A stretch of DNA of 64,000 nt from WYZ-LMO2 sp038731605 (GCA_038731605.1 JAVYQP010000001.1:124001-188000), one strand, 5' to 3'. Counted from the first letter of the stretch, positions 1 to 8,529 are shown. Notes: generated by a model not told the origin, from the sequence alone. Translations and numbers: made by a program.

Positions 1-328
1 CGTCGATGTATTTTTCATCGCTCGGCAAACCGATTTTGGTCGAGGTTGCGTCAACGATCGCCAGCATGTTCTCGTCTTCGAGCTTTTCGAGATCCCAGCC
101 AAAGGTTATTGAGTGCTCTCTCAGATGCTGGGGTCTCTCTTCTGTTGCTACAAATATTCCCGGTTCGTTGAACTTCTCTACGCCGTTTACCAAGAACTGC
201 AGTGCAAAAACCGTTTTTCCAGATCCCGATGGACCAGAAACGAGGTAGCTCCTGTCCCTAAGCAGTCCTCCTTCACAGAGCTCATCAAAGCCCGGAATAC
301 CCGTGGGAACACGCTCCAACATTATCAT
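1..328 (-). CDS. KaiC/RecA-superfamily ATPase, C-terminus outside window
   Basis: The first 109 residues of a KaiC-domain ATPase are visible; the gene runs off the left edge. It opens with the typical KaiC phrase PTGIPGFDELCEGG (residues 9-21), followed by the Walker A motif GPSGSGKT (32-39) and a strand ending IFVATEE, as in archaeal single-domain KaiC-like regulators. In-frame starts exist at 331 (GTG), 328 (ATG) and 322 (ATG); 328 is used because a TATA-like box lies about 26 bp upstream. Such proteins are ATP-dependent regulators, often of signalling or motility, but the partner cannot be read here. It diverges from fbp. Confidence 0.8.
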   Translation of the reverse strand, partial: MIMLERVPTGIPGFDELCEGGLLRDRSYLVSGPSGSGKTVFALQFLVNGVEKFNEPGIFVATEERPQHLREHSITFGWDLEKLEDENMLAIVDATSTKIGLPSDEKYID

Positions 329-349
329 CACTGTAACATTTGAAACCTT

Positions 350-362
350 AAAGTTTAAATTA
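350..362. promoter_or_regulatory. shared TATA box between divergent KaiC-like gene and fbp
   Basis: The start codons at 328 (minus) and 382 (plus) are only 54 bp apart, and the single AT-rich block between them, AAGTTTAAATTATT with the palindrome TTTAAA at 354-359, sits 26-28 bp from each. Archaeal TATA boxes lie about 26 bp before the transcription start, so one box could drive both genes as leaderless transcripts. Neither gene has a ribosome binding site, which fits. Confidence 0.55.
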
Positions 363-381
363 TTTACGCAAGATTCGGGGC

Positions 382-1488
382 ATGAAGGTTACGGTGTCGT
401 TGATCAAGGCAGACGTTGGTAGCGTTGCTGGACACGCAGTCGTTGCGGAAGAGATAAAGGCAATCGCAGAGGAAGCTCTTAAGGAAGCGGTTAAAGATGG
501 CAAAATAATAGACTTCCGAGTTTTCAACGCAGGCGATGATCTCGAACTGCTCATGACCCACAGAAAAGGGGTGGACAGCGAAGAGATCCATGGACTCGCT
601 TGGGAGGTCTTTAAAAAATGCGCAGAAAGGGCAAAGGAGCTCAAGCTTTACGGTGCAGGGCAAGACTTGTTGAAAGACGCTTTTTCTGGGAACGTTCGAG
701 GTCTCGGACCGGGAGTTGCTGAGATGGAGTTCACAGAAAGAAAGGCGGAACCCTTCATCGCTTTCATGATGGACAAAACCGAGCCCGGGGCGTTTAACTT
801 GCCGATCTTCAGAATATTCGCAGATCCCTTCAACACCGCTGGTCTCGTCATAGACCCCTCGATGCACTCGGGCTTCGTTTTCGAGATATGGGATATATTG
901 GAGCACAAGAGAGTCTTTATGCGCAGTCCGGAGGAGATGTACAGCATCTTAGCTTTGATCGGTGCGAAGAGCAGATTTGTCATCAAAAGGGTTTATCCAA
1001 AGCCCGGAAAGCTTCCCACCGACGAGCCAGTCGCAGTTATAAGCACGGAGAAGCTTTATCAAGTCGCTGGTGAATACGTTGGGAAAGACGATCCAGTCGC
1101 AATCGTTCGTGCGCAAAGTGGCTTGCCTGCGGTTGGAGAAATCCTTGAAGCGTTCGCTTTCCCGCATTTAGTAAGCGGTTGGATGCGTGGGAGCCACAAC
1201 GGTCCATTGATGCCCGTTCCATTTAGGTATGCGAAGTGCACACGCTTCGATGGTCCGCCGAGGTGCATCGCAGCGGGATTTCAGATTTGCAACGGAAAGC
1301 TAATCGGTCCGGTCGACCTCTTCGACGACCCAGCCTTCGACTACGCAAGACAAAAGGCGAACGAGATCGCAGAATACATGCGAAGACACGGTCCCTTCGA
1401 GCCTCACAGACTTTCTGCGGAGGAGATGGAATACACGACCTTGCCGAAGGTTCTCGAGAGCTTGAAGGGTAGATTCGAGAGGATATGA
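382..1488 (+). CDS. fbp: Fructose-1,6-bisphosphate aldolase/phosphatase (bifunctional, archaeal)
   Basis: This 368-residue protein is the type V FBP aldolase/phosphatase of archaeal gluconeogenesis, which condenses dihydroxyacetone phosphate with glyceraldehyde 3-phosphate and then dephosphorylates the product to fructose 6-phosphate. The Mg2+ ligands expected for the family are present: D11, H18, the pair D52/D53, Q94 and D131. Y232 and K235 in EYVGK match the aldolase Tyr and Schiff-base Lys known from the Thermoproteus enzyme with a shift of three. Length is normal. The ATG has a TATA-like block 26 bp upstream and no ribosome binding site. The stop overlaps the next gene by 4 bp. Confidence 0.96.
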   Translation: MKVTVSLIKADVGSVAGHAVVAEEIKAIAEEALKEAVKDGKIIDFRVFNAGDDLELLMTHRKGVDSEEIHGLAWEVFKKCAERAKELKLYGAGQDLLKDAFSGNVRGLGPGVAEMEFTERKAEPFIAFMMDKTEPGAFNLPIFRIFADPFNTAGLVIDPSMHSGFVFEIWDILEHKRVFMRSPEEMYSILALIGAKSRFVIKRVYPKPGKLPTDEPVAVISTEKLYQVAGEYVGKDDPVAIVRAQSGLPAVGEILEAFAFPHLVSGWMRGSHNGPLMPVPFRYAKCTRFDGPPRCIAAGFQICNGKLIGPVDLFDDPAFDYARQKANEIAEYMRRHGPFEPHRLSAEEMEYTTLPKVLESLKGRFERI

Positions 1489-2078
1489 AGTATTTTTTCT
1501 GGAAAAACCTGATGAGCGAGGACAAGATAGAGTATTTGAGGAAGTTCAGCGTGGGAATCGTTGGTAGCAGACTGCTCTTGGAGATCCTATGGCGATGCGG
1601 AGTTGGTTGCATTCGCTACATCTCAGACTTCGTCACAACGTTTGACGTTGCCTACGATTGCTCTCTAAGCCCGTTGGAAGCAAATTGTTACGACGTCGTC
1701 CATCCAAGGTCTGATGAGAGTTGTATAATCTCGTATCTTTACCCAGAGAGCAAGTCCGAGCTTAGGAAGTTGCTGAAAGGCGTGGATTTGGTTATAGCGC
1801 ACAGGCACATGGCAGAGGTTGCGGAAGTCGCCGAGGAGATCGGAACCCCTTTTATACCCGACATAGTCACGGTTTTTCTGCCCGATGGTGTGCGATTCAA
1901 GGAAGTGGAGTATCCGAAGCTCGAAAGAGATCCTGTTAGCTACACGCTAACCTGCGGGCTCCAAGCGATGGAAGTCATGAGGATCTTCGCAGGGTTAAAG
2001 CCCTTGATCGCTCCGGAGGCGATTGTTGTAGATCTTAGGGAAGGTGTGAAGAGGATATGTTTGAGGACGTTGGTTTGA
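1485..2078 (+). CDS. ThiF/E1-like Rossmann-fold protein, degenerate
   Basis: A 197-residue protein of uncertain role. Its first half (GIVGSRLLLEILWRCGVGCIRYIS) resembles the start of the E1/ThiF/MoeB adenylating fold but lacks the GxGxxG nucleotide loop, and the later stretch YTLTCGLQAMEVMRIFAGLKP resembles the E1 crossover region where a substrate carboxylate is normally held. No CxxC zinc pairs are seen. This suggests an inactive or altered relative of ubiquitin-like activating enzymes. It overlaps fbp by 4 bp and gatE by 22 bp, so it is translated from the same mRNA. An internal ATG at 1512 is an alternative start. Confidence 0.5.
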   Translation: MKYFFWKNLMSEDKIEYLRKFSVGIVGSRLLLEILWRCGVGCIRYISDFVTTFDVAYDCSLSPLEANCYDVVHPRSDESCIISYLYPESKSELRKLLKGVDLVIAHRHMAEVAEVAEEIGTPFIPDIVTVFLPDGVRFKEVEYPKLERDPVSYTLTCGLQAMEVMRIFAGLKPLIAPEAIVVDLREGVKRICLRTLV

Positions 2079-3886
2079 AAGTCGGGATCGAGATCCACCA
2101 GCAGTTGGACACAAGGGAGAAGCTGTTCTGCCGTTGTCCCACTGAGCAGGGGAAAGAAGTTCTCGAGATAAGGCGCTACCTCAGGCTTAAGAGGAGCGAG
2201 ATCGGTGAAGAAGACAGGGCTGCGAGAGAAGAGGTTGAAAGAGATAGGAGGTTCATATACAAGTTCCACGACACGACTTGCTTAGTCGAGGCGGACGAAG
2301 AACCGCCGACGGAGATGAACAGGGAGGCGTTGAAGATTGCGATTCAGGTTGCGAAGATGCTCAACATGACGATCCTTGACGAGGTTCACGTGATGAGGAA
2401 GATCGTGATCGATGGAAGCAACACGACCGGATTTCAGAGGACTGCGCTCGTCGCTGTTGATGGTGAGCTCGAGGTGAACGGCGAGAAAATCGGAATTGCG
2501 ACGCTTTGTCTTGAAGAGGAGGCGTGCAGGAAAATCGAGGAGAGCGAAGAGTATGTTGTTTACTCTCTTGATCGTCTTGGGATTCCATTGATCGAGATCG
2601 GGACAAGAGCTGACATAAGGAGCCCAAAGATGGCGAAAATCGTCGCAAAGAAGCTTGGAATGATCCTGAGGTCTACGGGGAAGGTGAAGAGGGGAATAGG
2701 CACGATAAGGCAAGATGTGAACATAAGCATCCGTGGGGGAGCAAGGGTTGAGATAAAGGGTGTTCAGGAGCTCGACCTGATCGACAAGGTCGTTGAATAC
2801 GAAGTCTTAAGGCAGAAAAACCTGTTGGAAATAAGGAATGAGCTTCTTAGCCGAAAGGCAGAAGTTATTGACAAGATTTTCGATGTTTCGAAGCTCTTTG
2901 AGTCGACGAACTGTAAAATCTTGAGGGGGAAGAAAGTAAAAGCGATTCTTCTCAAAGGGTTTGCTGGACTTGTTGGAAAAGAGATCCAGCCAGGAAGGAG
3001 GCTTGGAAGCGAGTTCGCAGACATCGCTCGAAACTTCGGGCTTGGCGGAATCTTTCACACCGATGAGCTCCCCGCCTACGGAATAACTGCGGAGGAGGTT
3101 AAGAAGCTGAAGGAAATTCTTGGAGCGAACGAAAGCGATGCGATCGTTCTCACTGCGGGGAAAGAAGAGAGAGTAGAAAAAGCTTTGTCGAGGATAATCC
3201 AGAGAGCGAAGCAGTGTCTCATTGGCGTTCCAGAGGAGACGAGGAAAGCGAACGAGGACGGAACAACTTCTTATCTCCGCCCTTTGCCGGGGGCGGCGAG
3301 GATGTATCCCGAAACCGATGTTCCGCCTGTTTTGACCGCAGATTACCTGAGCGTAGAGATTCCGGAGCTCATCGAGGAAAGGGCGAAGAGGTATGCAAAG
3401 CTATTGCCCCTTGATTTAGCCTACGAAATCGCAGACTCGAAGCACTACAGGCTTTTTGAAGAATTCTCAGCCTTAATTCCCGCAACTGTTGTTGCGAGAG
3501 TTTTGCATGTCATTCCAACTGAGCTCAGGAGGCAAAACTTCAACGTCGACGTTCTCAACGAGAAGCACTTCAGAATCGTCCTCGAGCTGATAAAATCCGG
3601 AAAGATTGCGAAAGAAGGCGCAGAGAATGCGATAAAGCTACTGATTGAGAATCCGAATGCCGAGGAAAATGAGATCGTCGCAAAGCTCGGATCAAAGCAA
3701 GATCTCGACTCATTCATAGAAAAACTCGTGGAATCGAAAAAAGACTTAGTCTTGGAGAAAGGCGAGAACGCTTTCAAGCCCTTGATGGGATTGGCGATGG
3801 CTGAGTTTAGGGGGAAGGTCGATGGGAAGATCGTTGCCGAAAAGCTGAGGGAGGCGATCAAGAAAGTGTTAGCCCAGGGGGATTGA
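2057..3886 (+). CDS. gatE: Glutamyl-tRNA(Gln) amidotransferase subunit E
   Basis: GatE, 609 residues, is the archaeal tRNA-dependent amidotransferase subunit that, with GatD, converts Glu-tRNA(Gln) to Gln-tRNA(Gln). The N-terminal signature VGIEIHQQLDTREKLFCRCP and the GatB-type cradle (GIGTIRQDVNISI, ARVEIKGVQELD) are clear; an inserted AspRS-like GAD domain and a C-terminal helical YqeY/tail domain follow. Its start lies inside the preceding ThiF-like gene, 22 bp before that gene ends. The partner gatD is not in this window. The 3' end overlaps the convergent corrinoid-activator gene by 18 bp. Confidence 0.96.
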   Translation: MFEDVGLKVGIEIHQQLDTREKLFCRCPTEQGKEVLEIRRYLRLKRSEIGEEDRAAREEVERDRRFIYKFHDTTCLVEADEEPPTEMNREALKIAIQVAKMLNMTILDEVHVMRKIVIDGSNTTGFQRTALVAVDGELEVNGEKIGIATLCLEEEACRKIEESEEYVVYSLDRLGIPLIEIGTRADIRSPKMAKIVAKKLGMILRSTGKVKRGIGTIRQDVNISIRGGARVEIKGVQELDLIDKVVEYEVLRQKNLLEIRNELLSRKAEVIDKIFDVSKLFESTNCKILRGKKVKAILLKGFAGLVGKEIQPGRRLGSEFADIARNFGLGGIFHTDELPAYGITAEEVKKLKEILGANESDAIVLTAGKEERVEKALSRIIQRAKQCLIGVPEETRKANEDGTTSYLRPLPGAARMYPETDVPPVLTADYLSVEIPELIEERAKRYAKLLPLDLAYEIADSKHYRLFEEFSALIPATVVARVLHVIPTELRRQNFNVDVLNEKHFRIVLELIKSGKIAKEGAENAIKLLIENPNAEENEIVAKLGSKQDLDSFIEKLVESKKDLVLEKGENAFKPLMGLAMAEFRGKVDGKIVAEKLREAIKKVLAQGD

Positions 3887-5635
3887 TCTGAGGAACGTCG
3901 TCTGAAAATCCTTTTCAATGGATAGCTCGACGTATTCGACCCTTTTTACGACCTCTTCGATCTCTTCTCTCTTCTTGATGGATTTCAGTGCAATCTTTGC
4001 CCCTGCAACCGCAGAGTCTCCCGCAAAGATGATTTCCCCGCTTTTTGGTAGCAATCCGATTAGCCTTGCGTTCTCGATGTCAATGTGCTTCCCGAAAGAT
4101 CCCGCCAGGTATATCTTCTCTATTTTCTCTGGCTCTACGCCGAATCGCTTTGCCAAAATGCTCCACCCAGCTTTGATCGAAGCCTTAGCGAGCAAGAACT
4201 CGTTTATGTCCTTCTCAGTCACGGTTATGCTTTTTCCGAACTCTGTCTCGTCTGCAAAAGCCACTACGAACTTTGGAACCTCTTCATGGACGATTCTACG
4301 CCCATCTTTTTTGAACTTGCCAACCTTATTTATGTAACCATTTTTATACAGCTCGGCTATTAGATCTATCAAACCGCTCCCGCAAATTCCTTTCGGCTTT
4401 TTGTTGTCTATGGTGTCGTAGAAAACCTCTTCGCCCTCGATTCTGATCCTCTCAATGGCTCCGCTCACCGCTTTCATCCCAGAGCTTATATGTGCACCCT
4501 CGAACGCCGGTCCAGAAGGAGTGGAGCAAGCAATCACTCGTTCTCGGTTTCCCAAGATTATCTCTGTGTTCGTTCCGACGTCGATGACCATTGCGATCTC
4601 GTCGCTTTTGTATATCTCTGTTAGGAGGAGATTTGCGGTCGCATCTGCACCGATGAAACCAGCGATCAGCGGAAGCGAAGTTACAATCCCGTTTTCTGCA
4701 ATTCTAAGCCCGATCTCGTTTGCGGGGTAGCTTATAGACCTTCTGACCGCTGGAACAAATGGTGAGACACCAATGAACTTCGGCGAGATCCCAAAGAAGA
4801 GGTGGTGCATCACTGAGTTCCCGACGATCATAACTTCGTATACGTTCTCCTCGCTGATTCCCACTTCCTTGCAGAGCTTTGTTATCAAATCGTTCACCGT
4901 TTCGACCACGACTCGCTGGAGCTTTGCCAAGTTCTCGTCCTTCTTTGCATAGGTTATTCGTGAAACCACGTCCTCACCATAGGCAACTTGTGGGTTCTCT
5001 GCAAACGCCTTGGCTATCGTTTTTCCATTTGCAAGATTCACGAGGTGGCAAACGATCTTCGAAGAGCCAATGTCCACCGCAACGCCGTAGATTTCGCTCT
5101 CCGGGCTTTCGATGGCTATGAGCTTGTTCTTCCATAGAACTGCGCTGAAGTCCCAGGAAAAGGATCTAAGCAAATCTGGAAGTCTTCTGAGCAAACTCAG
5201 CGGGATTTCAAAGCTCCCAAGCACTTCGCTCAACCTTTCGACGTCTGGTTTTGGATCCTCGAGGGTTGGAGCATTCAGCTTTAGCCTTATCTTTACCACC
5301 GCCGGGCTCAGCTCGACCTCTTTGTCTATCGTCGCATCCTCTATCTTCCTAAGTTCCCCCCTGCTCTCTGCGGGCACAAAAACGATGGCATCGCTCAAGA
5401 TCTCGGCTTGGCATGAAAGCCTATATCCTTGTTTGATCTCACTCTCGCTCAGTTTTTTCCGCTCCTGCTCTGTTAACTCGCTGAACTTTCCCTTTATCGC
5501 CAACACTTTACACTTCCCGCAGACACCTTTCCCTCCGCAGTCGGATCGAATTGAAACCCCCGAAGCCCTCGCTATTTCTATGATACTCCCGGAACCTTCG
5601 GCGACTTTTCCCATTGGTTCAAAGACGATTTTCAT
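3869..5635 (-). CDS. Corrinoid activation protein, 2Fe-2S plus ASKHA ATPase (RACo/MtoD-OdmD type)
   Basis: A 588-residue reductive activator of corrinoid proteins: it returns accidentally oxidised Co(II) to Co(I) using ATP. The N-terminus is a plant-type [2Fe-2S] ferredoxin domain with C33, C39, C42 and C75. After a linker, two ASKHA nucleotide-binding halves follow, with DIGSSKIVCHLV near residue 188 and DVGTNTEIILG near 350, then the glycine-rich motifs PSGPAFEGAHIS and AGSFGKHID. This is the architecture of RACo and of the activators in O-demethylase systems, not the 4Fe-4S RamA form. It overlaps the MtrH-type gene by 4 bp and is last in the cluster. No ABC or kinase alternative fits. Confidence 0.9.
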   Translation of the reverse strand: MKIVFEPMGKVAEGSGSIIEIARASGVSIRSDCGGKGVCGKCKVLAIKGKFSELTEQERKKLSESEIKQGYRLSCQAEILSDAIVFVPAESRGELRKIEDATIDKEVELSPAVVKIRLKLNAPTLEDPKPDVERLSEVLGSFEIPLSLLRRLPDLLRSFSWDFSAVLWKNKLIAIESPESEIYGVAVDIGSSKIVCHLVNLANGKTIAKAFAENPQVAYGEDVVSRITYAKKDENLAKLQRVVVETVNDLITKLCKEVGISEENVYEVMIVGNSVMHHLFFGISPKFIGVSPFVPAVRRSISYPANEIGLRIAENGIVTSLPLIAGFIGADATANLLLTEIYKSDEIAMVIDVGTNTEIILGNRERVIACSTPSGPAFEGAHISSGMKAVSGAIERIRIEGEEVFYDTIDNKKPKGICGSGLIDLIAELYKNGYINKVGKFKKDGRRIVHEEVPKFVVAFADETEFGKSITVTEKDINEFLLAKASIKAGWSILAKRFGVEPEKIEKIYLAGSFGKHIDIENARLIGLLPKSGEIIFAGDSAVAGAKIALKSIKKREEIEEVVKRVEYVELSIEKDFQTTFLRSIPLG

Positions 5636-6501
5636 AGCCTTAGGAAATCTTTAGTTCTCGAGAAACCTTTGTAGGCTACGTTTATCGTGTAAACTGCGGG
5701 GAAGATTAGCTTTGCATCTTCTATTGGACCGTAGAGCGCAAAATCTAAGCCAAGGATTATCTGCATCGTGCTTGCGATGACGAGCGCAGTCTTCTCGGAT
5801 TCCTTGCCAAGGAGGTTTCGAAGCCCTTTCCAGCTTGCGATTGCGTTGTGCGCTCCCGAGCCACAAGGGAAGCCGTAGGTCTTCTTGATCTCTATTCCCG
5901 CCTTCACCGCAGACGGTAAGCTCGGAACGTCCATCACGAACGTGTCGACGAGCGGTTTCTTTATCCCAGCCATTTCGAGCTTCGGAATTAGCTTCTGCAG
6001 AGCTTCTACTCGGGCTTTACTGCTCAGGACGTTCATAGTATACGTGAGAACAATTGCAGACTCTACACCGCTTTCCTTCAGAGCTACGAGCTCCTTCTCC
6101 TTCACTTCCGGTGTTATCGAGTTGTATACTATTCTTTTCTCAAGCCCAACTTCCTTGGCGTATTCTAAAGCCTTTATCTTCACGTCCGCTGTTGCGGAGT
6201 CGATCAAGAAGGGTTTCTGCGTTATCGAAGAAACGAAGTCGATGTATTTTCTCATCGCTTCCTCGCTGATTGCAACGACGTCGAGCATCGAAGGTAGCTC
6301 GGTTTTGTCGCTGAGCTCTTCCTGCTCTTTGATCAGCTTTTCTGCAAGTTCTTTGTTAAAGACACCTTTCTTCTCGTCCTCCACGATCTTGTGTCCTTTG
6401 TAAAAAATGCTCCCTATTAGCAGAGTCCTTGCCTCTCCCGGATTTCCACCGATTTTGATGCCAGAGATCTCGAAAACCTTTGGTTCTGGAAACCTGAACA
6501 A
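5632..6501 (-). CDS. MtrH-like methyl-H4MPT:corrinoid methyltransferase (MtoA/OdmA type)
   Basis: A 289-residue relative of subunit H of the methyl-H4MPT:coenzyme M methyltransferase, a TIM-barrel enzyme that moves methyl groups between tetrahydromethanopterin and a cob(I)amide. Family features are the N-terminal FPEPKVFEISGIKIGGNPGEARTLLIGSIFY-like opening, the LPSMLDVVAISEEAM region and the SGAHNAIASWKGL motif. None of the membrane Mtr subunits is nearby; instead it sits with a corrinoid protein and a UroD-type methyltransferase, so it most likely passes substrate-derived methyls to H4MPT. The start is a TTG at 6501, chosen because GAGGTGAG lies 2-9 bases before it. Confidence 0.88.
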   Translation of the reverse strand: MFRFPEPKVFEISGIKIGGNPGEARTLLIGSIFYKGHKIVEDEKKGVFNKELAEKLIKEQEELSDKTELPSMLDVVAISEEAMRKYIDFVSSITQKPFLIDSATADVKIKALEYAKEVGLEKRIVYNSITPEVKEKELVALKESGVESAIVLTYTMNVLSSKARVEALQKLIPKLEMAGIKKPLVDTFVMDVPSLPSAVKAGIEIKKTYGFPCGSGAHNAIASWKGLRNLLGKESEKTALVIASTMQIILGLDFALYGPIEDAKLIFPAVYTINVAYKGFSRTKDFLRL

Positions 6502-6523
6502 CTTCTCACCTCAAAAAAATTGG

Positions 6524-7780
6524 TTAATACCTTCCGTATTTCTTCACCGCATCGATCATCGCCTTCACGTTCTCCGGCTTCGCATCCCTCGAAAGCCCCC
6601 CATCGACGCCGGGCCAGATCATCATCCCTCCCGCTTTGCAGTCCTCGAGCAACTTCTTCATGAACTCCTCGACCTTCTGTGGTGTTCCGCTGATCAGCAG
6701 TGAGTTCGGCGGACCACTTACAAGAATTATGCGATCTCCAAGAACTTCTCTGACCTTTCTTGGGTCGGTTTTTTCGAAAACTCCTACGACTTTGCCTTTG
6801 GGCGCTTCTTTCAGTGTCTCGAGATGTGCGTCGTGTTTACCTTCGAACAGGACGAACGGCGTGAGCCCAAGGGCTACGACCTCTTTGAAGACCTCGTTCA
6901 ACGATGGCCAGTAGAACTCGTTGTAGAGCTTTGGATTCAAATATTCGTTCAAGTGTAAGGGGAAGAAGCATTCGACGATCTCAGTCCCGAAAACTTGCTT
7001 TCTTATCTCCTTTGGCGGTGCAGAGATCTTCGCAGACTCGACGACCAGTGGTTTGACTGCGTCGACAGCTTGCCTCACCTTGTCTCCCATTCTGTAGAGA
7101 TCCATCACCACGTTCTTGATGTCTCTCAAGAAGTCCCCGATCAGATCCAACGGAGCATAGCTCCAAGCCATTGGAACCGTTGGATATCCGAGCTTTGCGA
7201 GCTCCGCTGAAACGTCTGCCATAAAAGCTCCGAACTTTGTAAGCTCTACTCCAAACTTTGCAAGGGCTGAGTTGTATTCTGCGGATCCGGGGTTGCTTAG
7301 CTTTCTGTTTATCCTCGGCATCGCAACCCTGTTGATGAACTCCAGCGGATCTTCGATCAGCTGGTCGTATTCGTTTGCCTTCATGATCTCCTTGCCTATG
7401 AACTGTGGATGTGCGTTCTTGTCGAGCTCGTAGCCGGGCCATTTCGTGAATACATCCATCAAAGCCAAGTGGGTCGAACCGAGGATGAACCTCGCAGAAG
7501 CAGAGACATCGGGTTGCTTTAAGAAGGCAACGACGTATATCATTCCCTCGAGACCCGGGATAACTGTGAAGGTGTCAAATTCGAAATCCTTCGCAACTTT
7601 AAGCCATGCGGATTTGCACTTCCCGTAATCGAAGAGGACCTCGTGGGTCGTGTAGCCCGCATAAGCTCCATGCCAGACCGCTGTGGCGCCGAGTATCGGA
7701 ACTCTGTCTGGCTCCTTCCCATTTATGACGTCCTCTATCCTCTGCAGTTTCTCTCTCAGAATTTCTTCAGCCTTCATCAT
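6524..7780 (-). CDS. UroD-family corrinoid methyltransferase, likely O-demethylase (MtoB/OdmB type)
   Basis: A 418-residue member of the uroporphyrinogen-decarboxylase fold methyltransferases, which transfer a methyl group from a substrate to a corrinoid protein. Context with MtrH-like, corrinoid and activator genes matches the enzyme that demethylates methoxylated aromatics in Mto/Odm systems. The usual HxC...C zinc site of MtaA/MtbA is not visible; in its place is FVLFEGKHDAHLE (residues 309-321), where E313, H316 and H319 are candidate metal ligands, closer to bacterial O-demethylases. The 5' end overlaps the corrinoid gene by 4 bp. The substrate cannot be known from sequence; methanol or methylthiol are alternatives. 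Confidence 0.8.
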   Translation of the reverse strand: MMKAEEILREKLQRIEDVINGKEPDRVPILGATAVWHGAYAGYTTHEVLFDYGKCKSAWLKVAKDFEFDTFTVIPGLEGMIYVVAFLKQPDVSASARFILGSTHLALMDVFTKWPGYELDKNAHPQFIGKEIMKANEYDQLIEDPLEFINRVAMPRINRKLSNPGSAEYNSALAKFGVELTKFGAFMADVSAELAKLGYPTVPMAWSYAPLDLIGDFLRDIKNVVMDLYRMGDKVRQAVDAVKPLVVESAKISAPPKEIRKQVFGTEIVECFFPLHLNEYLNPKLYNEFYWPSLNEVFKEVVALGLTPFVLFEGKHDAHLETLKEAPKGKVVGVFEKTDPRKVREVLGDRIILVSGPPNSLLISGTPQKVEEFMKKLLEDCKAGGMMIWPGVDGGLSRDAKPENVKAMIDAVKKYGRY

Positions 7781-8412
7781 TCCACCCCCACGAGGGCTTT
7801 TATCTTTCGAACACCGACCGCTGCATCGTCAGCCCAAGCGTCTGCGCCAGTGTAGGCTCTCACTTCCTCACTCGTTCTCCCACCGCCGACGATGATCTTC
7901 ACTTTGTCTCTCAGCCCAGCAGACTTTATCGCATCCACGGTCTTCTTCATGCTCTCTATCGCTTCCGTCAGTAAACCGCTGAGCCCAACTACCTGTGGGT
8001 TGTGCTTCTTAATCGCCTCAACGAACGCTTCTGGCGGTTGATCGACGCCGAGATCGATGACCTCAAAGCCCTCCGCTTCGAGAAGAGCGATCACGATGTT
8101 CTTCCCGATGTCGTGCACATCTCCCTCGACTGAGCCTATCACGATCCTTCCTTTGCTCTCCGCCTTTCTCTCCCCCAACAACGGGCGGACGAGTTCCATC
8201 ACTTGCTTTAGAATTTCACCCGTCATTATCAGATCTGAGACGAAGTATCTGCCCTCCTCGAATCGCTTGCCCACGATTTCGGTCGCCCTCCTTATGTCCT
8301 CGAGGATGGCGAATGGATCCTCCTTGCTCTCTATTCGCTTCTTTGTTATCTCGAGCACCTTTGCTTCTTCGAGATCCGCAAGCGCCTTAACGAACTCCTC
8401 TCGCAGACTCAT
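7777..8412 (-). CDS. Corrinoid (methylcobamide-carrying) protein (MtoC/OdmC type)
   Basis: A 211-residue methyl carrier. The N-terminal 80 residues form the helical cap domain and the rest is the B12-binding domain, with the base-off/His-on motif DVHDIG at 98-103 (lower cobalt ligand H100), then GLSGLLT and the GGGRTSEEVRAY stretch. It shuttles the methyl group from the UroD-type methyltransferase to the MtrH-type enzyme. The ATG at 8412 is preceded by GGTGG, so it has a short leader, with a TATA-like box at 8442-8452 and a palindromic operator directly upstream of that. It is the first gene of the cobamide operon proper. Confidence 0.93.
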   Translation of the reverse strand: MSLREEFVKALADLEEAKVLEITKKRIESKEDPFAILEDIRRATEIVGKRFEEGRYFVSDLIMTGEILKQVMELVRPLLGERKAESKGRIVIGSVEGDVHDIGKNIVIALLEAEGFEVIDLGVDQPPEAFVEAIKKHNPQVVGLSGLLTEAIESMKKTVDAIKSAGLRDKVKIIVGGGRTSEEVRAYTGADAWADDAAVGVRKIKALVGVE

Positions 8413-8441
8413 AGAACCACCGCAATTTATTCAGCTTGAAG

Positions 8442-8452
8442 AAAAATAAAGC
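8442..8452 (-). promoter_or_regulatory. TATA box of corrinoid-protein operon
   Basis: Read on the minus strand the box is GCTTTATTTTT, centred about 35 bp before the start codon at 8412, leaving a leader of roughly 9-13 nt that contains GCGGTGGT. It is only one base from the palindrome at 8454-8475. Confidence 0.6.
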
Positions 8453-8453
8453 T

Positions 8454-8475
8454 TGTTAAGAATGTGTTCATAACA
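8454..8475. promoter_or_regulatory. candidate operator, imperfect palindrome upstream of corrinoid-protein gene
   Basis: TTAAGAAT-GT-GTTCATAA (8456-8473) is an imperfect inverted repeat (6 of 8 positions paired). Seventeen of the 22 bases agree with the site at 9755-9776, including the half site GTTCATAA. It covers the BRE position directly upstream of the TATA box. A dimeric regulator binding here would be placed to block or recruit TFB. Confidence 0.6.
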
Positions 8476-8477
8476 AT

Positions 8478-8502
8478 AAAATTTTACTCGAAGTAAAATT
8501 TT
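8478..8502. other. perfect 11-bp inverted repeat (stem-loop) between transporter and corrinoid genes
   Basis: AAAATTTTACT (8478-8488), the three bases CGA, then AGTAAAATTTT (8492-8502) form a perfect 11-bp stem. It lies 28 bases beyond the stop of the MFS gene and 3 bases from the operator. It may be a transcript-end structure, an RNA processing or stability element, or a second protein-binding site. Archaeal terminators usually need only a T run, and one is present just before it. Confidence 0.6.
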
Positions 8503-8516
8503 CTTGAGTAAGGCAG

Positions 8517-8526
8517 ACAAAAAATA
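8517..8526 (-). terminator. T-run terminator after MFS transporter gene
   Basis: On the minus strand the stop codon of the transporter gene is followed within a few bases by CCTTATTTTTTGTC. Oligo-T runs of this kind end transcription in archaea, so the transporter and the corrinoid operon may be separate units, in line with each having its own TATA box and operator. Confidence 0.45.
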
Positions 8527-8529
8527 AGG

